Part shown: positions 8,357 through 17,838 of the stretch, piece after piece
How the letters are laid out: every line of letters begins with the position of its first letter
Numbering within the stretch: the stretch's first letter is position 1
Assembly (NCBI RefSeq): GCF_018918145.1
Contig: NZ_JAHLPX010000005.1
Span: 310,001 to 374,000 of the forward strand
Source of the DNA: Anaerotignum sp. MSJ-24
GTDB lineage: Bacteria; Bacillota; Clostridia; Lachnospirales; Anaerotignaceae
Direction of reading: 5' to 3'
Length of the DNA: 64,000 nucleotides
Notes under the pieces: generated by a model
The model's input: only the letters and a program-made list of their open reading frames with translations
Told to the model about the DNA's origin: nothing
Databases searched by the model: none
Position numbers and translations under genes: made by a program

Positions 8357-9115
8357 ATGGAAAAACCTTTTGAAGACGTATTTTATGTGCATTCGCATGA
8401 TACCGATATGAATGCGGTTATGAGTATACAGAATATTGTAAAGTATTATATGGAAACGGCTATTGACCATTCCGAAAGCGTAGGCTATACTTTTGAGTGG
8501 CTTGCTAAAGAACAAAGAGGCTGGGTTGTGCTCAACTGGTTTATAAAAATGTATGAGTATCCGAAATTTACGGATAATATAAAAATATCAACATGGGCGA
8601 AGAAGGGCAATTCTCTTCAGGCAACGAGATATTTTACAATGGAAGATGAAAACGGCAAGGTTTATTCCGAGGCTGCATCTCGTTGGGCATTCCTTGATCT
8701 TGCAAAACGCCATCCGACCAGATTTACCGAAGAAATGTATGAGGTATATACGTGCGATAAGGAGGCTCCGTTTGATCCCGGAAACTTTGCACTTCCCAAA
8801 GAAAAAGAGGAAATGCTTATATCTGAGAAAAATATCGAAATAAGAAGAAGTGAAACCGATACAAACGGACATGTTAATAATGTTTGCTATGTACAATGGG
8901 CATGTGATAATATACCCGATGATATTTATTCCGGATATATGGCAGAGGAGATACGTGTTCTTTACCGCAAGGAATGCAGATATGGTGACAATGTTACTGT
9001 AAAAACATATATAACAGATTATGATGATAACAAAAAACAGACAATTTCGTCTGTGAATGATGTAAACGGAAAGCCTTTATGTAAAATTGCCCTTGTATGG
9101 CACCGCAAAAATTGA
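8357..9115 (+). CDS. Acyl-ACP thioesterase (FatA/FatB-like)
   Basis: A 252-residue double-hotdog protein of the acyl-ACP thioesterase family, which releases free fatty acids from acyl carrier protein. The first hotdog carries the N-terminal D-T-D segment and WLAKEQRGWVVL; the second has the family signature ETDTNGHVNN near residue 170, with the catalytic Asn and His. It lies 24 bases after cls with AGGAG upstream of the ATG, so it is probably co-transcribed. The chain-length preference cannot be read from sequence. Confidence 0.88.
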   Translation: MEKPFEDVFYVHSHDTDMNAVMSIQNIVKYYMETAIDHSESVGYTFEWLAKEQRGWVVLNWFIKMYEYPKFTDNIKISTWAKKGNSLQATRYFTMEDENGKVYSEAASRWAFLDLAKRHPTRFTEEMYEVYTCDKEAPFDPGNFALPKEKEEMLISEKNIEIRRSETDTNGHVNNVCYVQWACDNIPDDIYSGYMAEEIRVLYRKECRYGDNVTVKTYITDYDDNKKQTISSVNDVNGKPLCKIALVWHRKN

Positions 9116-9135
9116 TTTCCGTAAAAGGAGGAATT

Positions 9136-10110
9136 ATGGGACTTCAGTGTATGAGTCCGATAACAGAAAATAAAACAGTATTATCGGATTTTAAAAATTT
9201 TGAAATTAAGGATAAACCGCTTATTGACAGCTTTACAAAGCCTTGGAAGCTGGATTGCTCGGATTTGTCCTTTGCAAATATGTTTATATGGGGAGCAGAC
9301 GGAAAATTCCAGTATACTATATATGAAGATGTGCTTTATATAAAGCTTAATTTCCAGACAGTTCCCGAGTTTTTCTGGCCGCCGATACCGAGATACGGCT
9401 CTGATTTTGATTATAAAAAGCTTATGGATAATGTTTATGATTATCTCAGAAGAAAAAATCTTCCGCTTATGATAAGAAACATATGGGAGCCGTTTAAAGA
9501 AATAATCGAAAAGGCTTATCCGGGAATATATATGGAGCCTGCGGATATTTCATGGGATTATGTATATCTCAGAGAAAAGCTTGCAACGCTTAAGGGCAAA
9601 AAGCTCCACGGAAAGAGAAACCATATAAACAGATTTTTAGAGAACTATCCGGACTATGAATACAGAAAGCTTAATTCTTCAATGTATGAGGAGTGTATTT
9701 CTGTATATGACGAATGGAAGGAAGGCAAAGATCTCTCTGAGGTTGAGTTTGCCAATGAAAGAAAATCTGTTGCACTTGCACTTCAAAATATGGAGGCACT
9801 CGGGCTTACGGGCGGAGCAATAGTTATTGACGGAAAGATAAAAGCCTTCAGTATCGGAGAAAGGATAAGAGAAGATGTCCAGCTTATCCATATAGAAAAA
9901 GCAGATGCAGAGATAAACGGTCTTTTTGCGATAATCAATCAGCAGTATGTTCTTCACGAATGTGAAGGAGTTACCTACATCAACAGAGAAGAAGATATGG
10001 GCGTTGAAGGTATGAGAAAGGCAAAAAGAAGCTATTACCCCGAATATATGGTTAAAAAATATTTTGCATCACCGGAAAAACTGACAAAAGAAGAAATGTC
10101 GGAGGATTAA
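9136..10110 (+). CDS. DUF2156 (phosphatidylglycerol lysyltransferase C-terminal-like) protein
   Basis: A 324-residue soluble protein of the DUF2156 family, a double GNAT-like fold related to the catalytic half of MprF lysyl-phosphatidylglycerol synthases and to FemX-like enzymes. Visible blocks are the GKKLHGKRNHINRF segment near residue 157 and TYINREEDMGVEGMRKAK near the C-terminus, typical of the family. No membrane flippase half is attached. ATG 9136 follows AAAGGAGG; an earlier in-frame ATG inside the thioesterase is rejected. The gene is 20 bases after the thioesterase. The substrate is unknown; aminoacyl transfer to a lipid is a reasonable but unproved guess. Confidence 0.82.
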   Translation: MGLQCMSPITENKTVLSDFKNFEIKDKPLIDSFTKPWKLDCSDLSFANMFIWGADGKFQYTIYEDVLYIKLNFQTVPEFFWPPIPRYGSDFDYKKLMDNVYDYLRRKNLPLMIRNIWEPFKEIIEKAYPGIYMEPADISWDYVYLREKLATLKGKKLHGKRNHINRFLENYPDYEYRKLNSSMYEECISVYDEWKEGKDLSEVEFANERKSVALALQNMEALGLTGGAIVIDGKIKAFSIGERIREDVQLIHIEKADAEINGLFAIINQQYVLHECEGVTYINREEDMGVEGMRKAKRSYYPEYMVKKYFASPEKLTKEEMSED

Positions 10111-10131
10111 TAAAAAATAGAAATTTTTTCA

Positions 10132-10165
10132 TGCTGTGCCATAATACGCACAGTATTTTTTTATT
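10132..10165 (+). terminator. Terminator after the DUF2156 gene
   Basis: CTGTGC (10134-10139) pairs with GCACAG (10148-10153), extended by two pairs, then TATTTTTTTATT. It ends the cls run. Confidence 0.75.
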
Positions 10166-10213
10166 GTAAAGGCAAAAAATAATGTTGCAGTAAATATAAA
10201 GGAGGAAAAAGAC

Positions 10214-10579
10214 ATGAATTTTAAATATATCCCTCTTATGTTTTTAGCGGCAGCATTTTTTATGACAGGCTGCTCATCGGGCAAAAACAATGCCATGGAT
10301 ACCGCCGATAATGCAAAATATTATGACAATACCGGAAACGGAATGAATGATGCACCGACAGATGAGACAGACGGCATAAACGGTGTAAATGGTGTAAACG
10401 GAATAAATACACAGGGCATGAACAGTGTAAACGGTATAAATGATATGACCGGTACGAATGGCATGAGTGATATAGGCATGGAAAACAATGCCCATGGAAC
10501 AGGAATAATGAACGGAACCGATGAAATGTATACAGATGGTGGAATGGGTTCATATTCTAAAACACAATCAATATATTAA
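10214..10579 (+). CDS. Small Asn/Gly-rich lipoprotein
   Basis: A 121-residue exported lipoprotein. The signal peptide ends in the lipobox FMTGC, giving a lipid-modified cysteine at about residue 20. The mature chain is low-complexity: repeats of the type V-N-G and I-N-G around residues 54-80, then Met/Gly/Asn-rich segments up to the end. No enzyme domain. A strong AAAGGAGG site precedes the ATG. It is flanked by hairpins and probably monocistronic. The function is unknown; its length and composition suggest an extended surface tether. Confidence 0.78.
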   Translation: MNFKYIPLMFLAAAFFMTGCSSGKNNAMDTADNAKYYDNTGNGMNDAPTDETDGINGVNGVNGINTQGMNSVNGINDMTGTNGMSDIGMENNAHGTGIMNGTDEMYTDGGMGSYSKTQSIY

Positions 10580-10588
10580 CCGAGGTTA

Positions 10589-10613
10589 TGGGGTGTCTTT
10601 TGACGGCACCCCA
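10589..10613 (+). terminator. Hairpin after the lipoprotein gene
   Basis: GGGGTGTC (10590-10597) pairs with GGCACCCC (10605-10612), loop of seven. There is no T-run, so it may be a weak terminator or an mRNA 3' stabiliser. Confidence 0.5.
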
Positions 10614-10694
10614 ATATTAATATATTTATGTTGAAATTTCAGATTGAATATGCGAAAATATGAATTAAATATATTTCAGAAGGAAAGATAAAGC

Positions 10695-12290
10695 ATGATT
10701 CGTGTAAGTAACGTTAAATTGAATGTAAACGACAGTGACATAAAAAAAGCGGTATGTAAAAATATTAAAATCTCCGAAAAGAGCATAAAAGAGCTGTATA
10801 TAAGACGAAAATCTCTTGATGCAAGAAAAAAGGACGATATACATTATTTATATACTGTGGATATTGTCGCTGATGACGAGAAAAAAATACTGAACAACAA
10901 AAAGCTCAAAAATGTAAGCATATCAAGCTATAAAAAATACAGTATTCCCGATTATGATACTGAGCTCAAGTACAGACCTGTTATTGTCGGATTTGGCCCT
11001 GCCGGAATGTTTGCCGGGCTTGTGCTTGCCGAGAAAGGCTTGAAACCGATAATACTTGAGAGAGGAAAGGCTGTTGATGAAAGAACCGCAGATGTGGAAA
11101 ACTTTTGGAATGGCGGAAAATTTAATCCGGAAAGCAATGTTCAGTTTGGTGAAGGCGGCGCCGGAACATTCTCCGACGGAAAGCTTACGACAAGAATTAA
11201 GGACAACAGATGCAGCTATGTTACGGAAAGCTTTGTTGCTGCCGGAGCGCCGGAGGAAATATTATATGATGCAAAGCCACATATAGGTACGGATAAGCTA
11301 AAAGGTGTTGTTAAAAATATCCGTGAAAAGATAATTGAGCTTGGTGGTGAAGTCAGATTTGAAAGCAGACTTACCGATATAATTGTTGAAAACGGAGCTG
11401 TTTCGGCAGTTGAAATAAATAATGCTGAAAAGCTTAGCACTGAAAATGTTATAATAGCGTTAGGCCACAGTGCAAGAGATACATTCAAAATGCTTTATGA
11501 AAACAATGTATTTTTGGAGCAGAAGCCATTTGCCGCCGGAGTAAGAATAGAACACAAACAGTCTGATATAAACTATGCACAATACGGCGACAAAGCCGAA
11601 AGCCTTCCTGCGGCTGATTATATGCTTACATATACGACAAAGAAGGGCAGAGGAGTATATTCGTTTTGTATGTGTCCCGGAGGATATGTTGTTGCGGCAG
11701 CATCGGAAGAATGCAGACTTGTTGTAAACGGAATGAGTGAATATGCCCGTGACAGCGAAAACGCAAACAGTGCATTGCTTGTGCAGGTATATCCGGAAGA
11801 TTTCGGCTCGGACAGTCCGCTTGCCGGAATTGAGTTTCAGAGAAGAATAGAAGAAAAGGCATTTGAAGCCGGCAAAAGAAATTATTATGCACCTGTTCAG
11901 AGATATGAGGATTTCGCAAAAGGACAGATAACAAAGGCCGAAGGTGTCGTTAAACATACTTACAGACCGAATACGGTTTTTGCCGATCTGAATAATGTAT
12001 TGCCGGACTTTATATGCGAGGCATTGAAAGAGGCTATACCCAATATGGGAAAAAGGCTAAAGGGCTTTGATAATCCAGATGCACTTCTTACCGGTGTTGA
12101 AACAAGAAGCTCTTCACCTGTAAGAATAACAAGAAATGCAGAAACAGGTTATAGTGTAAATATCAAAGGAATTTATCCGGCAGGAGAAGGTGCAGGATAT
12201 GCCGGAGGCATAGTTTCTGCGGCTGTTGACGGAGTAAGACAGGCAGAAAAGCTGATAGAAAACAACAGAAAACAGGAGGAAAAAATATGA
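10695..12290 (+). CDS. Uncharacterised FAD-dependent dehydrogenase (COG2509 type)
   Basis: A 531-residue NAD(P)/FAD-dependent oxidoreductase. After an N-terminal domain of about 90 residues comes the FAD-binding Rossmann motif VGFGPAGMFAG (about residue 96), followed by the family block FGEGGAGTFSDGKL (near 152) and a C-terminal FAD-contact region with GEGAGYAGGIVSAAVDG. This family is widespread in Firmicutes but its substrate is not established. AGAAGGA precedes the ATG. The stop overlaps the next gene (ATGA), so it is translationally coupled to an MBL-fold hydrolase. Confidence 0.9.
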   Translation: MIRVSNVKLNVNDSDIKKAVCKNIKISEKSIKELYIRRKSLDARKKDDIHYLYTVDIVADDEKKILNNKKLKNVSISSYKKYSIPDYDTELKYRPVIVGFGPAGMFAGLVLAEKGLKPIILERGKAVDERTADVENFWNGGKFNPESNVQFGEGGAGTFSDGKLTTRIKDNRCSYVTESFVAAGAPEEILYDAKPHIGTDKLKGVVKNIREKIIELGGEVRFESRLTDIIVENGAVSAVEINNAEKLSTENVIIALGHSARDTFKMLYENNVFLEQKPFAAGVRIEHKQSDINYAQYGDKAESLPAADYMLTYTTKKGRGVYSFCMCPGGYVVAAASEECRLVVNGMSEYARDSENANSALLVQVYPEDFGSDSPLAGIEFQRRIEEKAFEAGKRNYYAPVQRYEDFAKGQITKAEGVVKHTYRPNTVFADLNNVLPDFICEALKEAIPNMGKRLKGFDNPDALLTGVETRSSSPVRITRNAETGYSVNIKGIYPAGEGAGYAGGIVSAAVDGVRQAEKLIENNRKQEEKI

Positions 12291-12904
12291 TTAAAAATAT
12301 GAAAAGTTTTGTGAGCGGAATGTGCGAAACAAACAGCTATATACTTTCGGACGAAGATAACAACTGCGTTATTTTTGATCCGGAAGGAAGTTCAGCACAG
12401 TATATTAACTATATTAAGGCAAATAACCTTAAGCCGCTTGCAATAATGCTTACGCATGCACATTTTGACCATGTCGGAGCTATGGAGGCATTGAAAAAAG
12501 AATACGGAATAGAGGTAATTGCCGGAGAGGACGAAAAGCCTGTTCTCGAAAATCCTTCGATAAACCTTACAACAATGATTGGCACAGCAAAAAGCTATTC
12601 TGCCGACAGATATGTTAAGGACGGAGAAGAGGTTGAGTTCGGAAAAATGAAGTTCAAAGTAATATTCACTCCGGGACATACCTGCGGAAGTGTTTGCTAT
12701 ATATGCGGAGATACAATGATTTCCGGAGATACGCTTTTTATGGGAAGCTGCGGAAGAACCGATTTTCCGACAGGCGATTGGAAACAGATGACCGAATCAC
12801 TCAAGCTTTTAAAAAATCTTGACGGTGATTATAAGGTTTATTCCGGACATGGCCCTTCAACAACGCTCGAAATAGAAAGAAAAACAAATATGTATATGAG
12901 ATAA
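12287..12904 (+). CDS. MBL-fold metallohydrolase (glyoxalase II-like)
   Basis: A 205-residue metallo-beta-lactamase fold hydrolase. The metal-binding motif H57-x-H59-x-D61-H62 (THAHFDH) is present, followed by the PGHT histidine, the GDTLF aspartate and the late YSGHGPST histidine, so both metal sites look intact. Length fits the short YcbL/glyoxalase-II-like group. It overlaps the FAD dehydrogenase by four bases and ends just before a strong two-way terminator. Substrate unknown; thioester or lactoyl conjugates are typical for relatives. Confidence 0.9.
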   Translation: MIKNMKSFVSGMCETNSYILSDEDNNCVIFDPEGSSAQYINYIKANNLKPLAIMLTHAHFDHVGAMEALKKEYGIEVIAGEDEKPVLENPSINLTTMIGTAKSYSADRYVKDGEEVEFGKMKFKVIFTPGHTCGSVCYICGDTMISGDTLFMGSCGRTDFPTGDWKQMTESLKLLKNLDGDYKVYSGHGPSTTLEIERKTNMYMR

Positions 12905-12909
12905 AATAA

Positions 12910-12944
12910 AAAGCTGCCACAGACAATGTGACAGCTTTAGCTTT
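12910..12944. terminator. Bidirectional terminator
   Basis: AAAGCTGCCACA (12910-12921) pairs with TGTGACAGCTTT (12927-12938), one mismatch, loop GACAA. T-rich on the minus side (read from the GntR gene) and moderately on the plus side. Confidence 0.85.
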
Positions 12945-12951
12945 ATATGTA

Positions 12952-13713
12952 TCAGTCGATATTGATTTCTATTGAGAATTTGTTTTTATCTCCTCTGTAT
13001 TTAAGTATTTCATAGAGGATAGGCTCTCCGGTTTCTGCCGAATAGCAGATGTTTGTACACATATTTAAAGGATTGCCTTTTTTGATATTGAGGAACTTTG
13101 CCTCTGCCTCGGTTGCACCGACAGCCTCGATAGTCTTGGAAATCTTATGAATTTTAGAAGATTTGTTTCTTCCGAGAATTTCATAAATTGAGGTTGTGTT
13201 AAGTGCACTTTCGTCCTCTTTAAGAAGAATATCGCAGAGAGGATATTTATAGTAGCTTTCAACATATCCCATTGCCATTCCGTCGGCATATCTGTGTCTT
13301 AAAAGATAGATTACGTTGTCACCTTCATTGATTTCAAGCGCTCTTGCCTGTTCGGAATTGGCTTTTACGAGAGTAAGCTCAATCGCTTGTGTTGACGGAG
13401 TCATGGCCATGTTGAATATTTCCATGTTATATCCATCATACATATTAACAAGGTCGGTCTTAGCTTTAGGCTGAGAAACGAATGTACCTTTGCTTTTAAC
13501 ACGATAGAGATAGCCTTCGTTAACAAGCTCACTGATTGCCTGACGGATTGTGGTTCTGCTTATGCCATAAATATCGCAGAAAGCCTTTTCTGTGGGAATG
13601 GCATCGCCTGCACGCACGCCCTCATTGTTAATCTCATCCAGGATAATCTGTTTGACCTGATAATACAATGGAATAGGGACGTCTTTGTTTATAGTATGCT
13701 TTTGAAATTCCAT
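12952..13713 (-). CDS. GntR-family regulator, HutC/UTRA type
   Basis: A 253-residue transcription regulator. The N-terminal winged helix (about 12-80) has the GntR signature IPTEKAFCDIYGISRTTIRQAISEL, and the C-terminal UTRA ligand domain (about 100-245) shows YLLRHRYADG and IYEILG blocks. The ATG at 13713 lies about ten bases after AAAGGAG. It is divergent from hppA across a 477-bp spacer, so control of itself or hppA is possible but unproved. Similar to regulators that sense sugars, amino acids or fatty acyl ligands; the effector is not predictable. Confidence 0.92.
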   Translation of the reverse strand: MEFQKHTINKDVPIPLYYQVKQIILDEINNEGVRAGDAIPTEKAFCDIYGISRTTIRQAISELVNEGYLYRVKSKGTFVSQPKAKTDLVNMYDGYNMEIFNMAMTPSTQAIELTLVKANSEQARALEINEGDNVIYLLRHRYADGMAMGYVESYYKYPLCDILLKEDESALNTTSIYEILGRNKSSKIHKISKTIEAVGATEAEAKFLNIKKGNPLNMCTNICYSAETGEPILYEILKYRGDKNKFSIEINID

Positions 13714-14190
13714 GTACCATTATCTCCTTTTTGACGTATTGTTATCACATAATAATAAAATACATTATACATCAATCTTACATAAAAATCCACTGTTTTG
13801 GCTTTGTTTCTAATAAAATACACAATAAGCTACGTTTTTTATACCTAACATATTATTTTAGAATTTTAAGTAAATAAATTATGTTACTATGTATTGACAT
13901 TATCATTATAATTATGCAAAATATGATATAGGAAAATCGGCTTTAATAATAGGAAAAATAGTGGATTTTCAAAGAAAAACAATATTAAATGAGATTTAGG
14001 ATATTGATTTTAACAAAGTATTAGGATATAATATATAGGCATTTGTGGACAGCTTTAAAAGAATATGATTTAAGTCAGACGGCTGAACGGTATTATAATT
14101 CATTTGATAATTGTGTCTATTTCGGTCGCCGGATTTAATTTATATATAAAAATTTATAATTTTATAATTTAATTTACAGGGGGACTAAAA
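13714..14190. other. 477-bp intergenic region between GntR gene and hppA
   Basis: Very AT-rich, with no supported gene. It contains a good hppA promoter (14004-14032), a TATAAT on the minus strand about 50 bases from the GntR start, a weak inverted repeat TAACATA/TATGTTA (13846-13852, 13880-13886), and a 150-base hppA leader with no riboswitch class that I recognise. Confidence 0.6.
14004..14032 (+). promoter_or_regulatory. Promoter for hppA
   Basis: TTGATT (14004-14009), 17 bp, TATAAT (14027-14032), about 150 bases before the start codon. Confidence 0.65.
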
Positions 14191-16179
14191 ATGGAAAGCT
14201 TTATTTATGTAGCACCGGTACTTGGTGTTATAGCTCTTGTTTTTGCCTTCATTCTTTCAGGAAAGGTTTCCAAAGAAGAAGTAGGTACAGACAGGATGAA
14301 AGAGATTTCTACTGCAATCAGCGAAGGTGCACATGCATTCCTTACTGCTGAGTACAAAATTCTCGCAATCTTTATTATCGTATTATTTATCCTTATCGGA
14401 CTCGGAATCGGTTTCGGTTCAGCTATCGCTTTCGTTGTAGGAACATTATTCTCAATCCTTGCTGGATATTTCGGAATGAGCGTTGCTACAAAGGCTAACG
14501 TAAGAACAGCCAATGCAGCAAGAAACAGCGGTATGAACAGAGCTCTTTCAATCGCTTTCAGCGGCGGTGCCGTTATGGGTATGTCAGTTGTTGGTCTTGG
14601 ACTTCTTGGTGTCAGCATTTTCTACATGGTAACAAACGACACTAACATCCTTTTCGGATTCAGCCTTGGTGCTTCATCTGTTGCACTTTTCGCTCGTGTT
14701 GGCGGCGGTATCTATACAAAGGCTGCCGACGTTGGTGCCGACCTTGTTGGTAAGGTTGAAGCAGGTATCCCTGAGGACGACCCTCGTAACCCCGCTGTTA
14801 TCGCCGACAACGTAGGTGACAACGTAGGTGACGTTGCTGGTATGGGTGCCGACCTTTTCGAATCATATGTAGGTGCTATCGTTTCAGCTGTAACACTTGG
14901 TGTTGCTGCTTTCGGAGCAGAGGGTGCTATCTTCCCTCTTGTACTTGCGGCAGTTGGTATTCTTGCAGCAATTATCGGATGCTTCTTCGTAAGAGGCGAT
15001 GAAAAGTCAAATCCTCATAAGGCACTTAAGACAGGTACTTATGTAGCAAGTGTTATCGTAATTGTTTTATCATTTATCTTAAGCTCAAAATTCTTTGGCT
15101 CAGTAAACCTTGCAATTTCAATCATTGCAGGTCTTATCGTTGGTGTTATCATCGGTATCATTACAGAAAGATATACATCAAGCGATTACAGATCAGTAAA
15201 GAAAATTGCTGATCAGTCAGAAACAGGTGCCGCTACAACAATCATCAGCGGTCTTGCAGTAGGTATGGAATCAACAGCTGCTCCCATTATCCTTATTGCA
15301 ATCGGTATTCTTGTTGCTTACGCATTTGGCGGACTTTATGGTATCGCTCTTGCAGCAGTAGGTATGCTTTCAACAACAGGTATCACAGTTGCCGTTGACG
15401 CTTACGGCCCTATCGCAGACAACGCCGGCGGTATTGCCGAAATGAGCGGTCTTGATGAAAGCGTTCGTGAAATCACAGATAAACTTGACGCAGTTGGTAA
15501 CACAACAGCTGCTATGGGTAAAGGTTTTGCTATCGGTTCAGCTGCGCTTACTGCTCTTGCACTTTTCGTTTCATACTCACAGGCAGTTGGTCTTTCAGCA
15601 ATCGATATTCTTGATACAAAGGTTATTGTTGGTCTTTTCATCGGCGGTATGCTTCCTTTCCTCTTCTCTGCATTCACAATGCAGTCAGTTGGTAAAGCTG
15701 CATTCCAGATGATCGAAGAAGTTAGACGCCAGTTCAAAGCTATCCCCGGTATCATGGAAGGAACAGCTAAACCTGACTACAAGAGCTGCGTTGCTATTTC
15801 AACAAAGGCTGCTCTTAAGGAAATGCTTGTACCCGGTATCATGGCAGTCGTAGCACCTATCATCATCGGTGTTCTTCTCGGAACAACAGCACTCGGCGGA
15901 CTTATCGCAGGTGCACTTGTAACAGGTGTTCTTATGGCTATCTTCATGTCAAATGCCGGTGGTGCATGGGATAATGCAAAGAAATATATTGAAGAAGGAA
16001 ATCATGGCGGAAAGGGTAGCGAAGCTCATAAGGCAGCCGTAGTTGGCGATACAGTTGGTGACCCCTTCAAAGATACATCAGGTCCTTCAATCAACATTCT
16101 TATTAAGCTTATGACAGTTGTTTCACTCGTATTCGCTCCTTTATTCGCTTTAATCAACAGCGGTGCAGGATTATTATAA
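14191..16179 (+). CDS. hppA: Membrane-bound ion-pumping pyrophosphatase
   Basis: A 662-residue polytopic membrane enzyme that uses pyrophosphate hydrolysis to pump H+ and/or Na+. The pyrophosphate-binding loop [13 protein letters not shown] near residue 183 and the acidic [20 protein letters not shown] block near 211 are intact, and a matching acidic loop [14 protein letters not shown] lies near the C-terminus. The motif GNTTAA, with Ala rather than Lys, marks the K+-dependent subfamily. Na+ versus H+ cannot be decided by eye. GGGGGAC precedes the ATG. Codons are strongly biased (GGT, GCT, ATC), as expected for an abundant protein. Confidence 0.97.
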   Translation: MESFIYVAPVLGVIALVFAFILSGKVSKEEVGTDRMKEISTAISEGAHAFLTAEYKILAIFIIVLFILIGLGIGFGSAIAFVVGTLFSILAGYFGMSVATKANVRTANAARNSGMNRALSIAFSGGAVMGMSVVGLGLLGVSIFYMVTNDTNILFGFSLGASSVALFARVGGGIYTKAADVGADLVGKVEAGIPEDDPRNPAVIADNVGDNVGDVAGMGADLFESYVGAIVSAVTLGVAAFGAEGAIFPLVLAAVGILAAIIGCFFVRGDEKSNPHKALKTGTYVASVIVIVLSFILSSKFFGSVNLAISIIAGLIVGVIIGIITERYTSSDYRSVKKIADQSETGAATTIISGLAVGMESTAAPIILIAIGILVAYAFGGLYGIALAAVGMLSTTGITVAVDAYGPIADNAGGIAEMSGLDESVREITDKLDAVGNTTAAMGKGFAIGSAALTALALFVSYSQAVGLSAIDILDTKVIVGLFIGGMLPFLFSAFTMQSVGKAAFQMIEEVRRQFKAIPGIMEGTAKPDYKSCVAISTKAALKEMLVPGIMAVVAPIIIGVLLGTTALGGLIAGALVTGVLMAIFMSNAGGAWDNAKKYIEEGNHGGKGSEAHKAAVVGDTVGDPFKDTSGPSINILIKLMTVVSLVFAPLFALINSGAGLL

Positions 16180-16206
16180 TTGATACGGTTTTATAGCTGA
16201 AATACT

Positions 16207-16235
16207 AAGGCAGCCTTTTTAGGCTGCCTTTTACT
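16207..16235 (+). terminator. Terminator of hppA
   Basis: AAGGCAGCC (16207-16215) pairs with GGCTGCCTT (16222-16230), loop of six, then TTACTTT. Confidence 0.85.
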
Positions 16236-16254
16236 TTAATATGGCGGTGATATA

Positions 16255-16920
16255 ATGAATGCTGAATTTAAAGGCTTTCCGAAAGAAATTATAGATTTTT
16301 TCTGGGAACTCAGAATGAATAACAATACCGAATGGTTCAGAGAAAACAAGGACAGATATGATACGCTTGTAAAAACGCCGATGAAGTTGTTTTCCGATGA
16401 AATGGCGGAAAGACTTAATAATATGAAGCTTGGAGAAAGCTTTGTTCCGGCAATATCAAGAGCAAACAGGGACATAAGATTTGCAAAGGATAAATCTCCG
16501 TATAAGGACAGAAAATGGGTTGTTTTTAATTACAGAGAAGGTCGTTGGCAAGGTAAAATCTGTTTTTATTTTGAGGTAGCACCGGAAGGCTGGTGTTGTG
16601 GTGTAGGCTCATATGAGAGTGATTCTGCATTTTTGACACGATACAGAAATAAGCTTGCGGCTGATAATACGGCTGTCGAAAGACTTGAAAAAAAGCTTGC
16701 AGGACAGAGTTTTTTTAAGGCTGATACCAGACTGTATAAAAAGAATTTTATTCCCGAAGGTACACCAAAGAATATTGAAAAATGGTTTCAATTCAGAAAT
16801 GTTGCATTTGCATCTGATTACAGAATGGACGAGGAGCTGTTCACAAAGGATATTCTTGATGTGGTTGAAGAAAAATTTAAATTCCTTAAGCCGTATTTCT
16901 TATATCTTAAGGATATATAA
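16255..16920 (+). CDS. DUF2461 family protein
   Basis: A 221-residue cytoplasmic protein matching the DUF2461 (TIGR02453) family: the N-terminal FxxELRxNNNTEWFxxNKxxY block, the DIRFAKDKSPYKD motif near residue 75 and the FYFEVAPEG block near 103. The family is widespread and uncharacterised; no catalytic residues are established. The ATG follows ATGGCGGTGATATA, a modest site. It lies between two terminators and so is probably transcribed alone or by read-through from hppA. Confidence 0.88.
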   Translation: MNAEFKGFPKEIIDFFWELRMNNNTEWFRENKDRYDTLVKTPMKLFSDEMAERLNNMKLGESFVPAISRANRDIRFAKDKSPYKDRKWVVFNYREGRWQGKICFYFEVAPEGWCCGVGSYESDSAFLTRYRNKLAADNTAVERLEKKLAGQSFFKADTRLYKKNFIPEGTPKNIEKWFQFRNVAFASDYRMDEELFTKDILDVVEEKFKFLKPYFLYLKDI

Positions 16921-16960
16921 AAACCGAGTGTGCCGTAAAAAGCACACTCGGTTTTTGAGT
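16919..16960. terminator. Bidirectional terminator
   Basis: A 15-bp perfect inverted repeat (16919-16933 and 16942-16956) with A- and T-tracts on its flanks, shared by DUF2461 and mecA. Confidence 0.9.
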
Positions 16961-16961
16961 T

Positions 16962-17615
16962 TCAGATAAAATTTTCAGCAAGAATATCAACTGCCTTTTC
17001 GGCAATAATTGTTTCGGCATATTCCATAAGACGATATTTGGAAAGAGATGTAGCATTCTGTTTCTGACCGTATTCTCCGAGAATGTATGAAAACTTTTCA
17101 AAGGTTTCCATGGAGTCCTTATTGACAGAAACAACAAGATAATATTTACCAAACTGTTTATATAATGAACTATCGTTTATTGTTCGTCTGTTTATCTTAA
17201 TACATACGTCTATAACATCATCGAGTTTTTCAAATGAATATATAAATGTATCGGTTGAGCCTATCGGTTCGCTTCTATGTACATTTATTGATTTGCGTTT
17301 ATATTTATGGTTATCCTTTGCTTTTGCGGAAGCTGTTTCGCTGTCTTCAGAAGAATTTTCTTTTTCCTCAGAATCAATTTTGGTAACTATAATCATTATA
17401 CTGTCCATGGCAATGGGCAATGCTTCTATCAAAAGCGGTGCATCATCAATGGAAAATCCACATTCTTCAAGGGCTTTTGCAAGCATATCACGGAAAAGTT
17501 CTTTCGTTTTTTCTGTTGATGAAGTAAGATCTTCTAACTTAATATCTTTTCCGGCAAGGTCTTCTTTGCTGAGTATGAATTTAATCTGGGTATCGCTGAT
17601 TTTTTCTATTTTCAT
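16962..17615 (-). CDS. mecA: Adaptor protein MecA
   Basis: A 217-residue adaptor that delivers unfolded or specific proteins to the ClpC-ClpP protease. The N-terminal substrate-binding domain begins MKIEKISDTQIKFILSKEDL, typical of the family, then an acidic low-complexity linker (about 80-110, rich in E, S, K), then the C-terminal ClpC-binding domain with FEKLDDVI and SLYKQFGKYYLVV. The ATG follows GGGGAGTG. In Bacillus it controls competence and spore-related factors; here targets are unknown. Confidence 0.92.
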   Translation of the reverse strand: MKIEKISDTQIKFILSKEDLAGKDIKLEDLTSSTEKTKELFRDMLAKALEECGFSIDDAPLLIEALPIAMDSIMIIVTKIDSEEKENSSEDSETASAKAKDNHKYKRKSINVHRSEPIGSTDTFIYSFEKLDDVIDVCIKINRRTINDSSLYKQFGKYYLVVSVNKDSMETFEKFSYILGEYGQKQNATSLSKYRLMEYAETIIAEKAVDILAENFI

Positions 17616-17838
17616 AAGTCGTCACTCCCCATATTAAAGATTATACGGTTTAAGTATAGATAAATAAAAATCGTATGTAAATAGGATAATATATGCAATA
17701 CATAGGTTTTGTCAATACTTAAAAAATAAAATTCTATTATAGAATAAAGTATATTTGTTTTTTCTATTTATGTAAAGTGTTTAATTAAACCATATATTTT
17801 TATAGATATGCGGTGCTTCGATTATCAATGTATATGTT

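Noticed and set aside
10374-10480. CRISPR-like short direct repeats
   Set aside because: They are in-frame codon repeats of a Val/Ile-Asn-Gly lipoprotein, with no spacers.
11460-11957. A 165-codon minus-strand frame inside the FAD dehydrogenase gene
   Set aside because: Shadow of the sense gene; Cys/Phe-rich composition and no start context.
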